From Chitinivibrionales bacterium (GTDB taxonomy: Bacteria; Fibrobacterota; Chitinivibrionia; Chitinivibrionales; WJKA01): a stretch of DNA of 64,000 nt. Shown here in pieces: positions 9,383 to 19,294 of the stretch. The position numbers and the translations under genes were made by a program. Numbering within the stretch: position 1 is the first letter of the stretch; each line of letters starts with the position of its first letter. The stretch spans positions 1-64,000 of the forward strand of contig WJLW01000015.1 in the NCBI GenBank assembly GCA_014728295.1, in the 5' to 3' direction. A model generated the notes under the pieces. That model saw only the letters and a program-made list of their open reading frames with translations, had not been told where the DNA came from and did no database searches.

Positions 9383-10357
9383 ATGCTAAATCCACACTAT
9401 CACAAACTGATAATTCCGGCCATATTCATCACCATGCTTGCCGGATGCGGCGGCGGGAGCGCCACCAGCAACGAACTCAAAGCCGTTGCCACCGTCGGTA
9501 TGATAGCCGACATCGTCCGTAATGTCGCGGGCGAAAATGCTTCGGTAACCGGACTTATAGGCGAAGGCGTCGATCCCCACCTCTACAAGCCCGCTCGACA
9601 GGATGTGGTGACCCTGAGCAATGCCGACATTGTCTTCTATAACGGCCTGATGCTCGAAGGCAAGATGGGCGACGTACTTGTCAAGGTAGCGGCCCAGGGC
9701 AAGCCGGTCCATGCGGTTACCGAGAAACTCCTTGAAAAGGGAGATTACGTACTGACCGACGAAACCGAGCACTACGACCCGCACGTCTGGATGGATGTCG
9801 GCGGCTGGATCAAAGCTGTTGAGGTTGTCAAGGACGCCCTCATTGCCTTCGACGCGAAACACGCCGATTCCTACCGCAGCAATGCAGAAACCTATCGCAA
9901 AAAGCTTGAAGAGCTGGATGCCTATGCCGCCAAAGTCATCGGTTCGATACCGCAAGGTCAACAGGTACTGGTGACCGCGCATGACGCCTTCAATTACATG
10001 GGCAGGGCCTACAGTCTGGAAGTACGCGGCATTCAGGGCCTCAGCACCGAATCCGAAGCCGGTGTACAGGATATCGAAAAGCTCGTCGGCTTTCTGGTCG
10101 AGCGCGCTATTCCGGCGGTATTCGTGGAAACATCGGTATCCGATAAAAATGTGCGCGCGCTGGTCGAGGGGACGCGCTCCAAAGGACATGAAGTAACGAT
10201 CGGCGGCGAGCTATTCTCCGATGCCATGGGTGCAGCGGGGACCTACGAAGGTACCTATGTTGGAATGATCGATCACAACGTCACGACCATTGCACGCGCC
10301 CTGGGCGGCACTGCACCGCGCGATGGCATGCAGGGAAAATTGAGCCATGAAGATTGA
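9383..10357 (+). CDS. Metal-ion ABC transporter solute-binding lipoprotein (TroA/MntA-like)
   Basis: 324 residues from an ATG with AGAGG seven bases upstream. A lipoprotein signal ends at LAGC, so the protein is tethered in the periplasm. The cluster-9 (A-1) binding-protein signature is clear: VGMIADIVRNVAGE, GVDPHLYKP and YDPHVWMD, which carry the metal-ligand histidines; ETSVSDKNV and the late aspartate near GGELFSDAMG are also present. It lacks the long histidine/acid-rich loop of zinc-specific ZnuA and resembles TroA, so manganese or iron is more likely than zinc alone, but the metal cannot be fixed from sequence. First gene of a four-gene operon; overlaps the next gene by 11 bases. Confidence 0.9.
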   Translation: MLNPHYHKLIIPAIFITMLAGCGGGSATSNELKAVATVGMIADIVRNVAGENASVTGLIGEGVDPHLYKPARQDVVTLSNADIVFYNGLMLEGKMGDVLVKVAAQGKPVHAVTEKLLEKGDYVLTDETEHYDPHVWMDVGGWIKAVEVVKDALIAFDAKHADSYRSNAETYRKKLEELDAYAAKVIGSIPQGQQVLVTAHDAFNYMGRAYSLEVRGIQGLSTESEAGVQDIEKLVGFLVERAIPAVFVETSVSDKNVRALVEGTRSKGHEVTIGGELFSDAMGAAGTYEGTYVGMIDHNVTTIARALGGTAPRDGMQGKLSHED

Positions 10358-11168
10358 CCAAAAGAAAACCGACCAACCGCCACAACCTGCCGGCGCTGCT
10401 CACCATCCACCGACTGCTCCGCTTGCTATTGACGACTTGACCGTCGCCTATCACCGCAAGCCGGTGCTCTGGGATATCGAGATCGACATTCCCGAAGGTA
10501 AACTGGTCGGCATCATCGGCCCCAACGGCGCAGGCAAAAGCACGCTCATCAAAGCATGCCTGGATCTTGTTCCGCTTGCATCCGGACGCGTGTTGATATA
10601 CGGCAAACCCTACCAAACCCAGCGCCACCTGGTGGGCTATGTACCGCAACGTGAAAGCGTCGACTGGGACTTTCCGGTGAGTGCGCTGGATGTGGTAACC
10701 ATGGGAACCTATGGCCGCATCGGCTGGTTTAAACCGGTACGCAAGGAGCATCGTGACGTGGGCCATGATGCGCTGGAGCGCGTGGGCATCGGTCATCTGG
10801 CCGACCGGCAGATCGGGCAACTCTCGGGCGGCCAGCAGCAGCGAGTCTTTCTGGCGCGCGCTCTGGTGCAGCAGGCACAGATTTACTTTATGGATGAACC
10901 GTTTGCCGCGGTGGATGCAGCTACCGAAAAAGCCATAATTGTGCTGCTCCAGGAGTTGAAATTGCAGGGTAAAACCACTCTGGTCGTTCATCACGATCTG
11001 GCCACGGTCAGCCAGTATTTTGACTGGGTAATTCTGCTCAATATGCGCGTTGTCAAGGCGGGGCCGACCGATGAAGTCTTTACGCACGAAAACCTGCGCG
11101 ATACGTATGGCGGTCGCCTGAGTCTCATGGTCGAAGCGGGGAAAGCATTGAGCCGGGAGGGCAGATGA
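10347..11168 (+). CDS. Metal-ion ABC transporter ATPase (TroB-like)
   Basis: 273 residues. Walker A GPNGAGKST near residue 58, ABC signature LSGGQQQR near 158, Walker B IYFMDEP near 180 and switch histidine in VVHHDLATV. It powers the divalent-metal importer formed with the overlapping genes on both sides. The N-terminus has a Pro/Ala-rich extension of about 25 residues before the domain begins. Its stop overlaps the next start as ATGA, indicating translational coupling. Confidence 0.92.
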   Translation: MKIDQKKTDQPPQPAGAAHHPPTAPLAIDDLTVAYHRKPVLWDIEIDIPEGKLVGIIGPNGAGKSTLIKACLDLVPLASGRVLIYGKPYQTQRHLVGYVPQRESVDWDFPVSALDVVTMGTYGRIGWFKPVRKEHRDVGHDALERVGIGHLADRQIGQLSGGQQQRVFLARALVQQAQIYFMDEPFAAVDAATEKAIIVLLQELKLQGKTTLVVHHDLATVSQYFDWVILLNMRVVKAGPTDEVFTHENLRDTYGGRLSLMVEAGKALSREGR

Positions 11169-12676
11169 TCCGGCGCATGTCTCTTGCGTTTTTTGCATGT
11201 GGCATACTCTTGACTGCAGCGAGCTTTCTGCGGGCCGCACCCGCTCACGATAACGCAGTCGTGTCCGAAAAAAAACTCGAATCGCTCTCACGCACCGTCC
11301 TGGAATTGCCCTCTTTTGCGCAGATTGTCGAAGTTGCGCTGCTCCGCAATTACAATACCCGCCTGGTGGTGCTCAGTACGATGATCCTGGGAATCGCCGC
11401 AGGCCTGGTGGGGGCCTTTTTGCTTTTGCGAAAACGCTCGTTGATGGGCGACGCACTCTCACATGCCTGCCTGCCCGGTATCGGCATTGCTTTTATGATT
11501 ATGGCGGCAGCAGGCGGCAATGCCAAGAACCTGGCGGGATTGTTGACGGGTGCAATAATCACCGGTGTTGCCGGCGTCGTTATCGTGCTGCTCATCCGCA
11601 ATACAACCCGTATCAAGGACGACGCCGCGATGGGCATTGTCTTGTCGGTGTTTTTTGGGATCGGTGTGGCAATCCTGGGGATGGTGCAGTCGATGCCCAA
11701 TGCCAGTGCGGCGGGACTGGAGCAGTTTATCTACGGCAAAGCGGCGTCAATGGTGCTTCAGGATTTCATTTTGATCACCATCGTCGCGGTGACAATTTCG
11801 TTTATCTCAATATTTTTGCTGAAGGAATTCACGCTGTTGTGCTTCGACGACGGATATGCGCATTCGCTGGGATGGCCGGTAGCGCTGCTGGATATCATCA
11901 TGCTGGCTCTGGTCGCCTCGATTACCGTTGCCGGATTGCAGGCGGTCGGCCTCATATTAATTATTGCTTTTCTGATAACCCCGGCTGCGGCCGCGCGATT
12001 CTGGACGGCGCACCTCAAAAAAATGCTGTTGCTCTCGGCATTCATCGGCGGCTTGAGCGGCTGGCTGGGTTCGTCGATGAGCGCGCTGCTCCCCCGTTTG
12101 CCGGCAGGCGCAGTGATTGTGCTGGTTGCTGCGCTGATTTTTCTGGTCAGCATGATTCTGGGCGCCGAGCGCGGCATATTGCTGCGCTATCTCCAGCATC
12201 GTCAGTTTCAGCACAAGATCGGTCACCAGAATTTTCTGCGCTCCCTCTATGAAATTCTTGAGGCCCAAAGCGAGCAACGTAATCGGCAATTTGTTTCAAA
12301 CATTGCGGTAAAACTCGATACCCTCATAGAAAAGCGCACCTGGAGCGAACGTGACATCCGCGTGCTGATTCGCCAGGCTCAAAGAGAAGATGATATCGAA
12401 AGCTCAAGCGACCGCCGGTTATTACTTTCCGAATCGGGCTTTGGTGAGGCGGCCCGCCTCACGCGTAATCACCGCCTCTGGGAGATGTATCTGCTTCATC
12501 ACGCAGAGGTCGCTCCCCAGCATGTACACCGCGACGCCGATGCGGTAGAACACGTACTGGGGCCATCGATGGTGCGTGAGCTGGAGCAGGAGATGGCGCG
12601 TCGCGGATTGCGCCATTTGGTTCCGGACAGCCCGCATACCATTGCCACCTCGGAACCTGCAGGACGATACACATGA
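11165..12676 (+). CDS. Metal-ion ABC permease fused to a MntR/DtxR-like sensor domain (TroC-like)
   Basis: 503 residues, about 200 more than a simple permease. Residues 1-60 are an extra leader with a hydrophobic start. Residues about 60-340 are an ABC-3 permease with eight to nine membrane segments and the motif LLRKRSLMGDALSHACLPGIG. Residues about 345-490 are soluble: a degenerate winged-helix-like stretch and then a DtxR/MntR dimerisation and metal domain, RNHRLWEMYLLHHAE...VHRDADAVEHVL (432-463), in which the His, Glu, Asp and His ligands of the repressor family are kept. The permease may therefore sense the metal it carries from the cytoplasmic side. Such fusions are known in other phyla. 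ATGA overlap with the genes on both sides. Confidence 0.9.
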   Translation: MIRRMSLAFFACGILLTAASFLRAAPAHDNAVVSEKKLESLSRTVLELPSFAQIVEVALLRNYNTRLVVLSTMILGIAAGLVGAFLLLRKRSLMGDALSHACLPGIGIAFMIMAAAGGNAKNLAGLLTGAIITGVAGVVIVLLIRNTTRIKDDAAMGIVLSVFFGIGVAILGMVQSMPNASAAGLEQFIYGKAASMVLQDFILITIVAVTISFISIFLLKEFTLLCFDDGYAHSLGWPVALLDIIMLALVASITVAGLQAVGLILIIAFLITPAAAARFWTAHLKKMLLLSAFIGGLSGWLGSSMSALLPRLPAGAVIVLVAALIFLVSMILGAERGILLRYLQHRQFQHKIGHQNFLRSLYEILEAQSEQRNRQFVSNIAVKLDTLIEKRTWSERDIRVLIRQAQREDDIESSSDRRLLLSESGFGEAARLTRNHRLWEMYLLHHAEVAPQHVHRDADAVEHVLGPSMVRELEQEMARRGLRHLVPDSPHTIATSEPAGRYT

Positions 12677-13608
12677 GCTGGTTTGCCCTCGATACCTGGA
12701 TTGTAATAGTCGGCATACTCTGTGCCGCAGCCTGCGCCCTCCCCGGATGCTTTCTGGTGCTGCGCAAAATGAGCATGATGGGTGATGCCATAAGCCACGC
12801 CGTATTGCCGGGGCTGGCACTGGGATTTCTGCTTACCGGCAGCCGGGCCAGCTTTGCCATGTTTATCGGCGCCGCGGTTGTCGGCGTGCTGACGGCCGTA
12901 TTTACACAATGGGTCAGCAGTTTTGGCAAAGTCGACCGGGGCGCTTCGATGGGTATCGTGTTCACCACACTCTTTGCCGTCGGCCTCCTGTTGATCGTAC
13001 GCGCCGCCGATCATGTCGACCTCGATCCGGGATGCGTACTCTACGGCGCAATCGAACTGACGCCGCTCGATACGTTATTTACTATTACGATATCCGGTCT
13101 GTCAATTGCAGTCCCGCGCGCCGCCGTCGTGCTGTCCGCTGTCTTTGTTTTCAATGCACTTATTGTGATCGTGCTGTTCAAAGAATTGCGCATCAGCTCC
13201 TTTGATCCGGACCTGGCGACAACTCTGGGCATGAAGTCGTCCATAATGCACTACGTGCTCATGGCCATGGTTGCCGTCACTACCGTAGCATCGTTTGAAG
13301 CAGTCGGCAGCATCATCGTCATCGCCATGCTCATCGTTCCGCCCGTATCCGCCTATATGCTGACCGACAGGCTTTCCGTCATGCTGCCCCTGAGCATCGT
13401 GTTTGGCGGACTGGCCGCCTTTCTGGGACACCTTGGCGCAATTACCATCCCCAAGCTGTTTGGCTTCGACAATACCAATACCTCGGGCATGATTGCTTTT
13501 GCAACGGGAGTGTTGTTTATACTCGCCTGGCTCTTCGGGCCGAGATATGGCTTGATGGCACGGGTGGGGACAAAGCGATCATTACACGAGCCGCAGGTGG
13601 AAGGGTGA
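12673..13608 (+). CDS. Metal-ion ABC permease (TroD-like)
   Basis: 311 residues, second ABC-3 permease of the operon. Membrane segments run through the whole length; the family motif VLRKMSMMGDAISHAVLPGLALG lies at about residues 31-53 and reads here as VLRKMSMMGDAISH then AVLPGLALG. Late glycine/proline-rich segments (GSIIVIAMLIVPPVSAYMLT) are also typical. It lacks the sensor domain of its partner, so the two permeases probably form a heterodimer. Starts by ATGA overlap; AGGAC eight bases upstream. Confidence 0.9.
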   Translation: MSWFALDTWIVIVGILCAAACALPGCFLVLRKMSMMGDAISHAVLPGLALGFLLTGSRASFAMFIGAAVVGVLTAVFTQWVSSFGKVDRGASMGIVFTTLFAVGLLLIVRAADHVDLDPGCVLYGAIELTPLDTLFTITISGLSIAVPRAAVVLSAVFVFNALIVIVLFKELRISSFDPDLATTLGMKSSIMHYVLMAMVAVTTVASFEAVGSIIVIAMLIVPPVSAYMLTDRLSVMLPLSIVFGGLAAFLGHLGAITIPKLFGFDNTNTSGMIAFATGVLFILAWLFGPRYGLMARVGTKRSLHEPQVEG

Positions 13609-13871
13609 TGATTGGATGAGTGGGCGCTTGGCCGAAAATCCTGCCCCGACCTCGGGCACGACGATTCAATTATATTGAGTCTGCTTGGTACGTGGACAGC
13701 CATTGCCGGCACAACGCCGGTCATATAGAAAGATGGCTTACAAACGAGAATAGCCGGGTGTCATTTAACCCGCCGGCATCATTGCGGTGGCAATACACCG
13801 TTACGCATACCGGAAATTAAAGGTTCGTACACCACTTCATGCATCCGCCTCAGAAGGGATAAACGTAAAGA

Positions 13872-15278
13872 ATGCTCCTCTACCTGATAAATCCGTACAA
13901 CCCGATGGTAAGTGTGGTCAAAAGCAAACAGAATCGATGGAATCGCTATACGGTCTGGAAACCTCTGGGCCTTCTGGTTGTTGCCGCGCTGACTCCCACT
14001 GATTGGGAGACCGAGATTTTTGATGAAAATGTAGAACGCAAGGACTACTCGGGCTTGCCTGTTCCCGACCTGATCGGCATTACCGCGTTTACCTCGCAGG
14101 CGGACCGGGCGTATGCGCTGGCAAAAGAATTTAAAAGTCGCGGCGTTACCGTCGTGATGGGCGGGATCCACGCTACCATGTGCCCCGAAGAAGCATCCCG
14201 GTACGTTGACTCAATTGTCACCGGAGAAGCCGAAAAGGTCTGGGCGGATGTTTTAGCGGATACTGCGACAGGCCGCCTTAAGCCGCTTTACAGCGGGACG
14301 CACGGCAGTCTTTCGAAATCTCCGATTCCGCGCCATGACTTGTTGGCGCATGGGTATCGGTTCGGCTCGCTACAGACCACGCGCGGCTGTCCGCTCTCCT
14401 GCAATTTCTGCAGTGTTACCGCGTTTAACGGAAGGCACTACCGGCATCGCCCGATTCCCGACCTGATTAAAGAATACGCACTGATTCGCGAAAAGCTGGT
14501 ACTTGTCGTGGACGACAACTTCATCGGCACCAGAAAAGAGCACATAGAACGCACCAAAAACCTGCTTCGTGCAATAATTGTGTCGGGAATCAAGAAAAAG
14601 TGGATAGCGCAGGTTACCTTGAACTTCGGCGATGATGAAGAACTCCTTTCGCTGGCGGCAAAAGCCGGGTGTATCGGAGTCTTTGTCGGCTTCGAATCCG
14701 TATCGTCTGCAGGTCTTAAAGAAATTCATAAACAATTCAACATCCGCAAACTCGCCGGCATCAAGCCCGCGGTTAAGCGCATTCATCGCCATGGCATTTC
14801 GGTAGTTGGTTCGTTCATTATCGGGCTGGATATCGACAAGAAGCATGTCGGCAAAGACATTGCTTTTGCGGCTCAGCTTTATGGAATCGATGCGCTCAAT
14901 GTCATGTTCCTGACGCCTCTTCCCGGTACTGTTCTCTGGGAAGAGATGAGGTCCTCACATCGCATAATTCTAAACAAGTATCCCGGCGACTGGATGTACT
15001 ACACCTTAACTTTCCCGGTTGCCCGCTATAACCATCTTTCGTGGAGCGAAATGATAGCGGAGAAAGATGATTGCTATCGATCTTTTTATAGCTATGGCGG
15101 CATTCTACGAAGAATATGGGCGAATATCCTGCAATTGCGCAATCCCCTTGTAACGTTTGTAAGCAATCTGTGGTACCGGCGCAACACGCTCCGCCTGGAC
15201 CGCGAGGCATACGAAATGTTCGATACAAAACCCGGCCTGGTTCCGCAGAGTCAATCCGATTCGCACCGGCGTACGTAA
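13872..15278 (+). CDS. B12-binding-domain radical SAM protein
   Basis: 468 residues. The N-terminal part (about 1-130) has a cobalamin-binding Rossmann-like layout with ITAFTSQADRAYALAKEFK and VVMGGIHATMCPEEA. The radical SAM core has TTRGCPLSCNFCSVTAF (cysteines near 173, 177, 180). Later motifs VVDDNF, GFESV and MFLTPLPGT are typical of the class B/Elp3-like group. It resembles enzymes that methylate or rearrange lipids and secondary metabolites, but no substrate can be named. It lies alone after the metal transporter, with AAGGGA upstream. A paralogue of similar length and motif order is at 31536-32996. Confidence 0.85.
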   Translation: MLLYLINPYNPMVSVVKSKQNRWNRYTVWKPLGLLVVAALTPTDWETEIFDENVERKDYSGLPVPDLIGITAFTSQADRAYALAKEFKSRGVTVVMGGIHATMCPEEASRYVDSIVTGEAEKVWADVLADTATGRLKPLYSGTHGSLSKSPIPRHDLLAHGYRFGSLQTTRGCPLSCNFCSVTAFNGRHYRHRPIPDLIKEYALIREKLVLVVDDNFIGTRKEHIERTKNLLRAIIVSGIKKKWIAQVTLNFGDDEELLSLAAKAGCIGVFVGFESVSSAGLKEIHKQFNIRKLAGIKPAVKRIHRHGISVVGSFIIGLDIDKKHVGKDIAFAAQLYGIDALNVMFLTPLPGTVLWEEMRSSHRIILNKYPGDWMYYTLTFPVARYNHLSWSEMIAEKDDCYRSFYSYGGILRRIWANILQLRNPLVTFVSNLWYRRNTLRLDREAYEMFDTKPGLVPQSQSDSHRRT

Positions 15279-15493
15279 TCCGATTGCTGCGAGTCAACTT
15301 GTTTCAAATGCAATTTTGGACGGACTGAATTTTGAAATTTCGACACAAAATAATGAATTGGCACTGCAGCCGGCCATAGTCAGCGTCCAGGGCGAGACAA
15401 TGCAAAAGGTGCGTGAAAAAATCGCCAAACAGAATCAGAAAGCGAGTATTGTTGCAGAGACTGTTGGCCGTTTTCGCCGACCGGCCGGGTCGC

Positions 15494-18025
15494 TCACCTG
15501 ACCCCAGGCAATTTTCGGACAATCCTCCTCTCGCCAAGCTCGATACTCAGCAGATACAATTTTTGCGCATTTAAACTTTGCTGCGGCAGCGTAATCCGGG
15601 CCGGCGCCGTTCCGCTGCACCGGTAAACTACTTTGCCGGAAGGCGTGCTGAGCGCCACCTTGTATGGCGATGATGCGGTCAGGTTGATGCTCGGCGCCCG
15701 TCGGTGAGGTACACTGCCGATACGAACAGGGGCAGACGGTATCGTCTGTTGACGTTGGGCTGTTGAATAATCCGGCATTACATAGAAAAGCTCATTGGCA
15801 ACCGTAGTATTGACAACATCGTAATCGGAGATCATGAGCACGCAGGATTTTCCCTTGAGCGTGTCCTCTTCTATAACGGGCGGCACTTCCCACATGAACT
15901 GTTCCCACGATGCATCCAGCCGTGAGAGCAGCCCCGGAGAAATTTCGTGCCAACTCAGGCCTGCATCTGCGGATATCCACAGCCGCGCTCCGTTGACCAG
16001 GCCGTTATTGGTTTCCCAGGTGATTTCCAGTGTATCGTATACGTCTATCGTATCGGGAACCGGAGAGGTAATGCGATAGGGCGCCGCCTGCTGCACAATG
16101 ATTCCGGAGCAAATCGGCGAATACGATGAAGCTTGCGTCCGCTCGAATACAATGTCAATCTTCGTAACGCTGACTTCGACCTCCCCGCTCAATGTATAGG
16201 CGGCATCTGCGCCAACGTTATCGTAAATATCAACAGGCTGATCGGTTAGGAGGCTGCTGTTGACCTTGACATTGAACAGCCGGGCGCCCACGCTTTTGCC
16301 GGCGTAGCTTTCGGCCATCAGCAAGGTAATAGTGTACGTGCCGCTGGGTACGTTAATACGATAATCGAAATCTCCGTAGCGGATGGTCCGGTAGATCGCA
16401 TCATCGTCGGTACCCGCAATGGCATTATTGGTGGAAGTAACCTGCCCCTGCGTAACAAAGCCGTAGGCAACATCGCTGCTGTATGCCTGGTCAGGTACGT
16501 ATTCGTTATAGGCTGTCCCGCCCAGGTTGATTTTCAGCGGGAAATTACCAACAAGCGTATTTGGTGTGGTAATTGTCAAAGTATCACCCGGTAGCGAAAC
16601 GTTGCCAACGGAATCGACGGCTCGGATGAAAAAGTCAACTGATGTCGCCGGGCTGAGCCCCGCTATGCGAACTGTCGTATCGGCTACACTGGTATCGAGC
16701 GAGCCGTCGGTATAAACACGATAGGTGATGCCGGCGCCGTCATCGGAGGTATTCCACACCAGCGTTACCGCGCGGGCCGTCGTATCGGTGGCCTGCAGAC
16801 CGGAAGGAACCGATGGCGGGACCGTATCGGAGCTGCAGAAAGATTTGTAACCCAGCGCGTTGCTGGCGTCCGAAACATTACCCGCAAAATCGTATGCCCT
16901 GATCGCAAAGGTATAGGTACGGCACTGGCCGGCATTTTCGGCAAGGTAGGCTGTCTGCCCGGTAGTTGCCACAGAATCACCATCGATAATAATTGCGTAC
17001 TTCTCCACAGCGTCGTTGTCATTCGATGCATTCCACGTTATCCGAACGCTGTTTGCATCGACATTGGTTGCGCTGAGCCCGGTGGGGGGCGATGGCGGCT
17101 GGTTATCGACAACCGCAGCCGGGCCCAAATCGTTCTCGGTGATGATCGTAACCAGCTCCTGTGCCCATCTGACATATCCTTTCAGATTGTAGTGATGGTC
17201 GTCATGCATGTACTGCTGTTGATTCGACCAGGATTTGGTTGGGATTAGATAGCAATGGTCAACCTCTCCGGGCAATTGCTGATTAACCTGAATGGCTTTC
17301 TGAGCGCCTGCAGTACCGGGATCGCGTTGGCCGGTAGAACCATATTCGTAATCGGAGATAAAAACCGGCAGGTTCGGCATATTCAGATCGGATCGAAACA
17401 TGGCAATCAGCTCTTTGACATTCTGCTTATAAGTATCGGGATGACGTAATCCATCCGCCAGGCAGAGCATCATAACTACACCACCGATGGTTGCATCCGG
17501 TTGAATCGCTGTTGCGGCCGCGATAATCTGGGAATACAACGGCGGACCGTTATTGCGATTGGTATCGTTTCTATACTTCCATGTCGACGCGGCGGATTCC
17601 GCATTCTGCGTAACACCAAAGTATGCGTCGGGAAACCCGGTTGCCATTTCCTTGAGAAATGCCATCGCCGGCCCGCACTGCGTCTGGCTTGACGAGCTGT
17701 TCATATCACGATGAATCTGCGCTTTGGCCGGAATCCACTGGTGATGATAGCTGCTGACTGCAGGATCGGTAAAATCATCTACAATATTAAAATTCCAGCA
17801 ACGCGGGTGTGTCTGGTGAAATGTTGGACGAAATGATTGCGGATCATTGGTGCGACCGGCCATGTTTGAGTGTCCGATGAAAATGTAGGTTACTATTTTT
17901 TCTTTGGGAACAGATACGCCGCCAAGCGAAAGCTGGGCCATCACTACGCCGTGACCGACAAGACAGCCGAGCAGGCAAATCCGGGCTGAGAGAGACGACA
18001 GGTGCAACATCACATCATTCCGCAT
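15494..18025 (-). CDS. Secreted sialate-O-acetylesterase-like SGNH hydrolase with FN3 and malectin domains
   Basis: 843 residues with a signal peptide ending near AQLSLGG. Residues 45-300 form a SASA/CE6-like esterase: nucleophile in IFIGHSNMAG (Ser53, His in place of the usual Gln of GQSN) and catalytic pair in MHDDHHYNLKG near 275. Two fibronectin type III domains follow (about 310-395 and 405-490), then a malectin-like carbohydrate-binding domain (about 500-650), a beta region, and a C-terminal module ending VALSTPSGKVVYRCSG...RKLPGVR that resembles those of other secreted proteins here. It probably removes acetyl groups from plant or algal polysaccharide outside the cell. The start at 18025 is tentative; an ATG at 18010 is also possible. 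Confidence 0.8.
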   Translation of the reverse strand: MRNDVMLHLSSLSARICLLGCLVGHGVVMAQLSLGGVSVPKEKIVTYIFIGHSNMAGRTNDPQSFRPTFHQTHPRCWNFNIVDDFTDPAVSSYHHQWIPAKAQIHRDMNSSSSQTQCGPAMAFLKEMATGFPDAYFGVTQNAESAASTWKYRNDTNRNNGPPLYSQIIAAATAIQPDATIGGVVMMLCLADGLRHPDTYKQNVKELIAMFRSDLNMPNLPVFISDYEYGSTGQRDPGTAGAQKAIQVNQQLPGEVDHCYLIPTKSWSNQQQYMHDDHHYNLKGYVRWAQELVTIITENDLGPAAVVDNQPPSPPTGLSATNVDANSVRITWNASNDNDAVEKYAIIIDGDSVATTGQTAYLAENAGQCRTYTFAIRAYDFAGNVSDASNALGYKSFCSSDTVPPSVPSGLQATDTTARAVTLVWNTSDDGAGITYRVYTDGSLDTSVADTTVRIAGLSPATSVDFFIRAVDSVGNVSLPGDTLTITTPNTLVGNFPLKINLGGTAYNEYVPDQAYSSDVAYGFVTQGQVTSTNNAIAGTDDDAIYRTIRYGDFDYRINVPSGTYTITLLMAESYAGKSVGARLFNVKVNSSLLTDQPVDIYDNVGADAAYTLSGEVEVSVTKIDIVFERTQASSYSPICSGIIVQQAAPYRITSPVPDTIDVYDTLEITWETNNGLVNGARLWISADAGLSWHEISPGLLSRLDASWEQFMWEVPPVIEEDTLKGKSCVLMISDYDVVNTTVANELFYVMPDYSTAQRQQTIPSAPVRIGSVPHRRAPSINLTASSPYKVALSTPSGKVVYRCSGTAPARITLPQQSLNAQKLYLLSIELGERRIVRKLPGVR

Positions 18026-18484
18026 GATTCAATGATAAAATAGCCAGAAATTAATTGAGGGCTTAAATTACAGGGTAATGTCATTTATTGCTGGAATATA
18101 GTCAAATAAATGCTATGATGCTTATTAATATAATTGCTTTCGTAACCGCTATTCCGGGTCGTAACCGTCACAAGGTAAGCATTATCAGCACCTTTCGAGC
18201 ATTATTGGCTGATTTCTCAACGTAAAATCAATCACTTACTAGATTTTCGGCGCATTTCCATTTTTCTCTATGGTTTCCTCACCCAATTCCAATTTGCTGA
18301 ATTTGGCTGGAATGTGCGATGAGGGCATCAGGCACGTGCGCAAAGTGTGCTCAAGCAAGCTGTGCTAAAATGTAGTTTTTAACCCCGTCCCCTATTCAAC
18401 CTGCTCACATTTTATATTTTTTCCGCCACGACTTAATTTTAAGATACGTGAGTAACGTAACGTATTTTTTTGCCAAGGATGACC
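18026..18484. other. Intergenic, no gene seen
   Basis: 459 bases between divergent genes. No coding segment is supported. A short hairpin ATACGT-N10-ACGTAT followed by seven T (18444-18472) lies just before the next gene and could be a terminator or attenuator; otherwise nothing was recognised. Confidence 0.4.
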
Positions 18485-19294
18485 ATGTCCGATTCTCCAG
18501 ATTATATCGACGGCATTTCCAACTATTGCGATCGGTGGTGCGAGCGATGCCCGTTTACCAGGCGCTGCCGCAGTTTTTCCTTCGAAGTGAAGATTAAAGC
18601 CAAACTCGAAAAAGGCGACGATTTCAACCAGGCATTCTGGGAGGCTTTCGAAGAGACGACCGACAATTTCGAAAATCCGACTGGCGGACTTACCGGAGAT
18701 TTCGAACTGGAAGAAGCCGAGGATGATGAGCTTGCAGCAATTCTGGGCGAATATTCGTCTGAGATTGACGAATTCGGGGAAGGAGTCGACCAGGAGCTGA
18801 AACGCAAGTCCCTGAAGAACCATCCAATATCCATACGATCACGGGCGTATGCATTTGACATTGACAAATTCCAGAAAAAGTGCGAATTCATCAGCTTCAA
18901 TGAAGACGGCAGTGTGACCATAGCCGCGTCTCAGGAAGGCGTGGAAATTGATTCACACGAACGCAAAGTCAGCCTGGAAGATGCATTCGAAGCCATCTGG
19001 TTTTATCACCTCTTCATCCATGTCAAATTGACGCGTGCTTTCCAGGGCAGGGTGCTGTATGATTACGAAGAAGATGATGGTTTTCCCAAAGACAGTGACG
19101 GCTCCGCCAAGGTCGCCCTGATTGCCATCGATCGGTCCATTGCCGCCTGGAAGAGTATGCATTCGTGCCTGCACCACAAACGCAACGACATTGCGCAATA
19201 CATTCTCACGCTCACCATAATCCGCAAGCAGGTCGAGGAATTTTTTCCCGATGCGCGTGCATTTGTGCGTCCGGGATTCGATACGGAAAAGTGA
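18485..19294 (+). CDS. Cytoplasmic protein with N-terminal cysteine cluster, unknown function
   Basis: 269 residues from the ATG at 18485, chosen because AAGGA lies five bases before it; an in-frame ATG six bases earlier is blocked by that same sequence. The N-terminus has a C-x3-C-x2-C-x5-C cluster (YCDRWCERCPFTRRC), a likely zinc or iron-sulfur site. Residues about 40-110 are strongly acidic. The C-terminal half is helical and charged (KVALIAIDRSIAAWKSMHSCLHH...). No signal peptide or membrane segment. No characterised family recognised, though the cysteine-cluster opening looks like a conserved uncharacterised family. It stands alone. Confidence 0.7.
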   Translation: MSDSPDYIDGISNYCDRWCERCPFTRRCRSFSFEVKIKAKLEKGDDFNQAFWEAFEETTDNFENPTGGLTGDFELEEAEDDELAAILGEYSSEIDEFGEGVDQELKRKSLKNHPISIRSRAYAFDIDKFQKKCEFISFNEDGSVTIAASQEGVEIDSHERKVSLEDAFEAIWFYHLFIHVKLTRAFQGRVLYDYEEDDGFPKDSDGSAKVALIAIDRSIAAWKSMHSCLHHKRNDIAQYILTLTIIRKQVEEFFPDARAFVRPGFDTEK

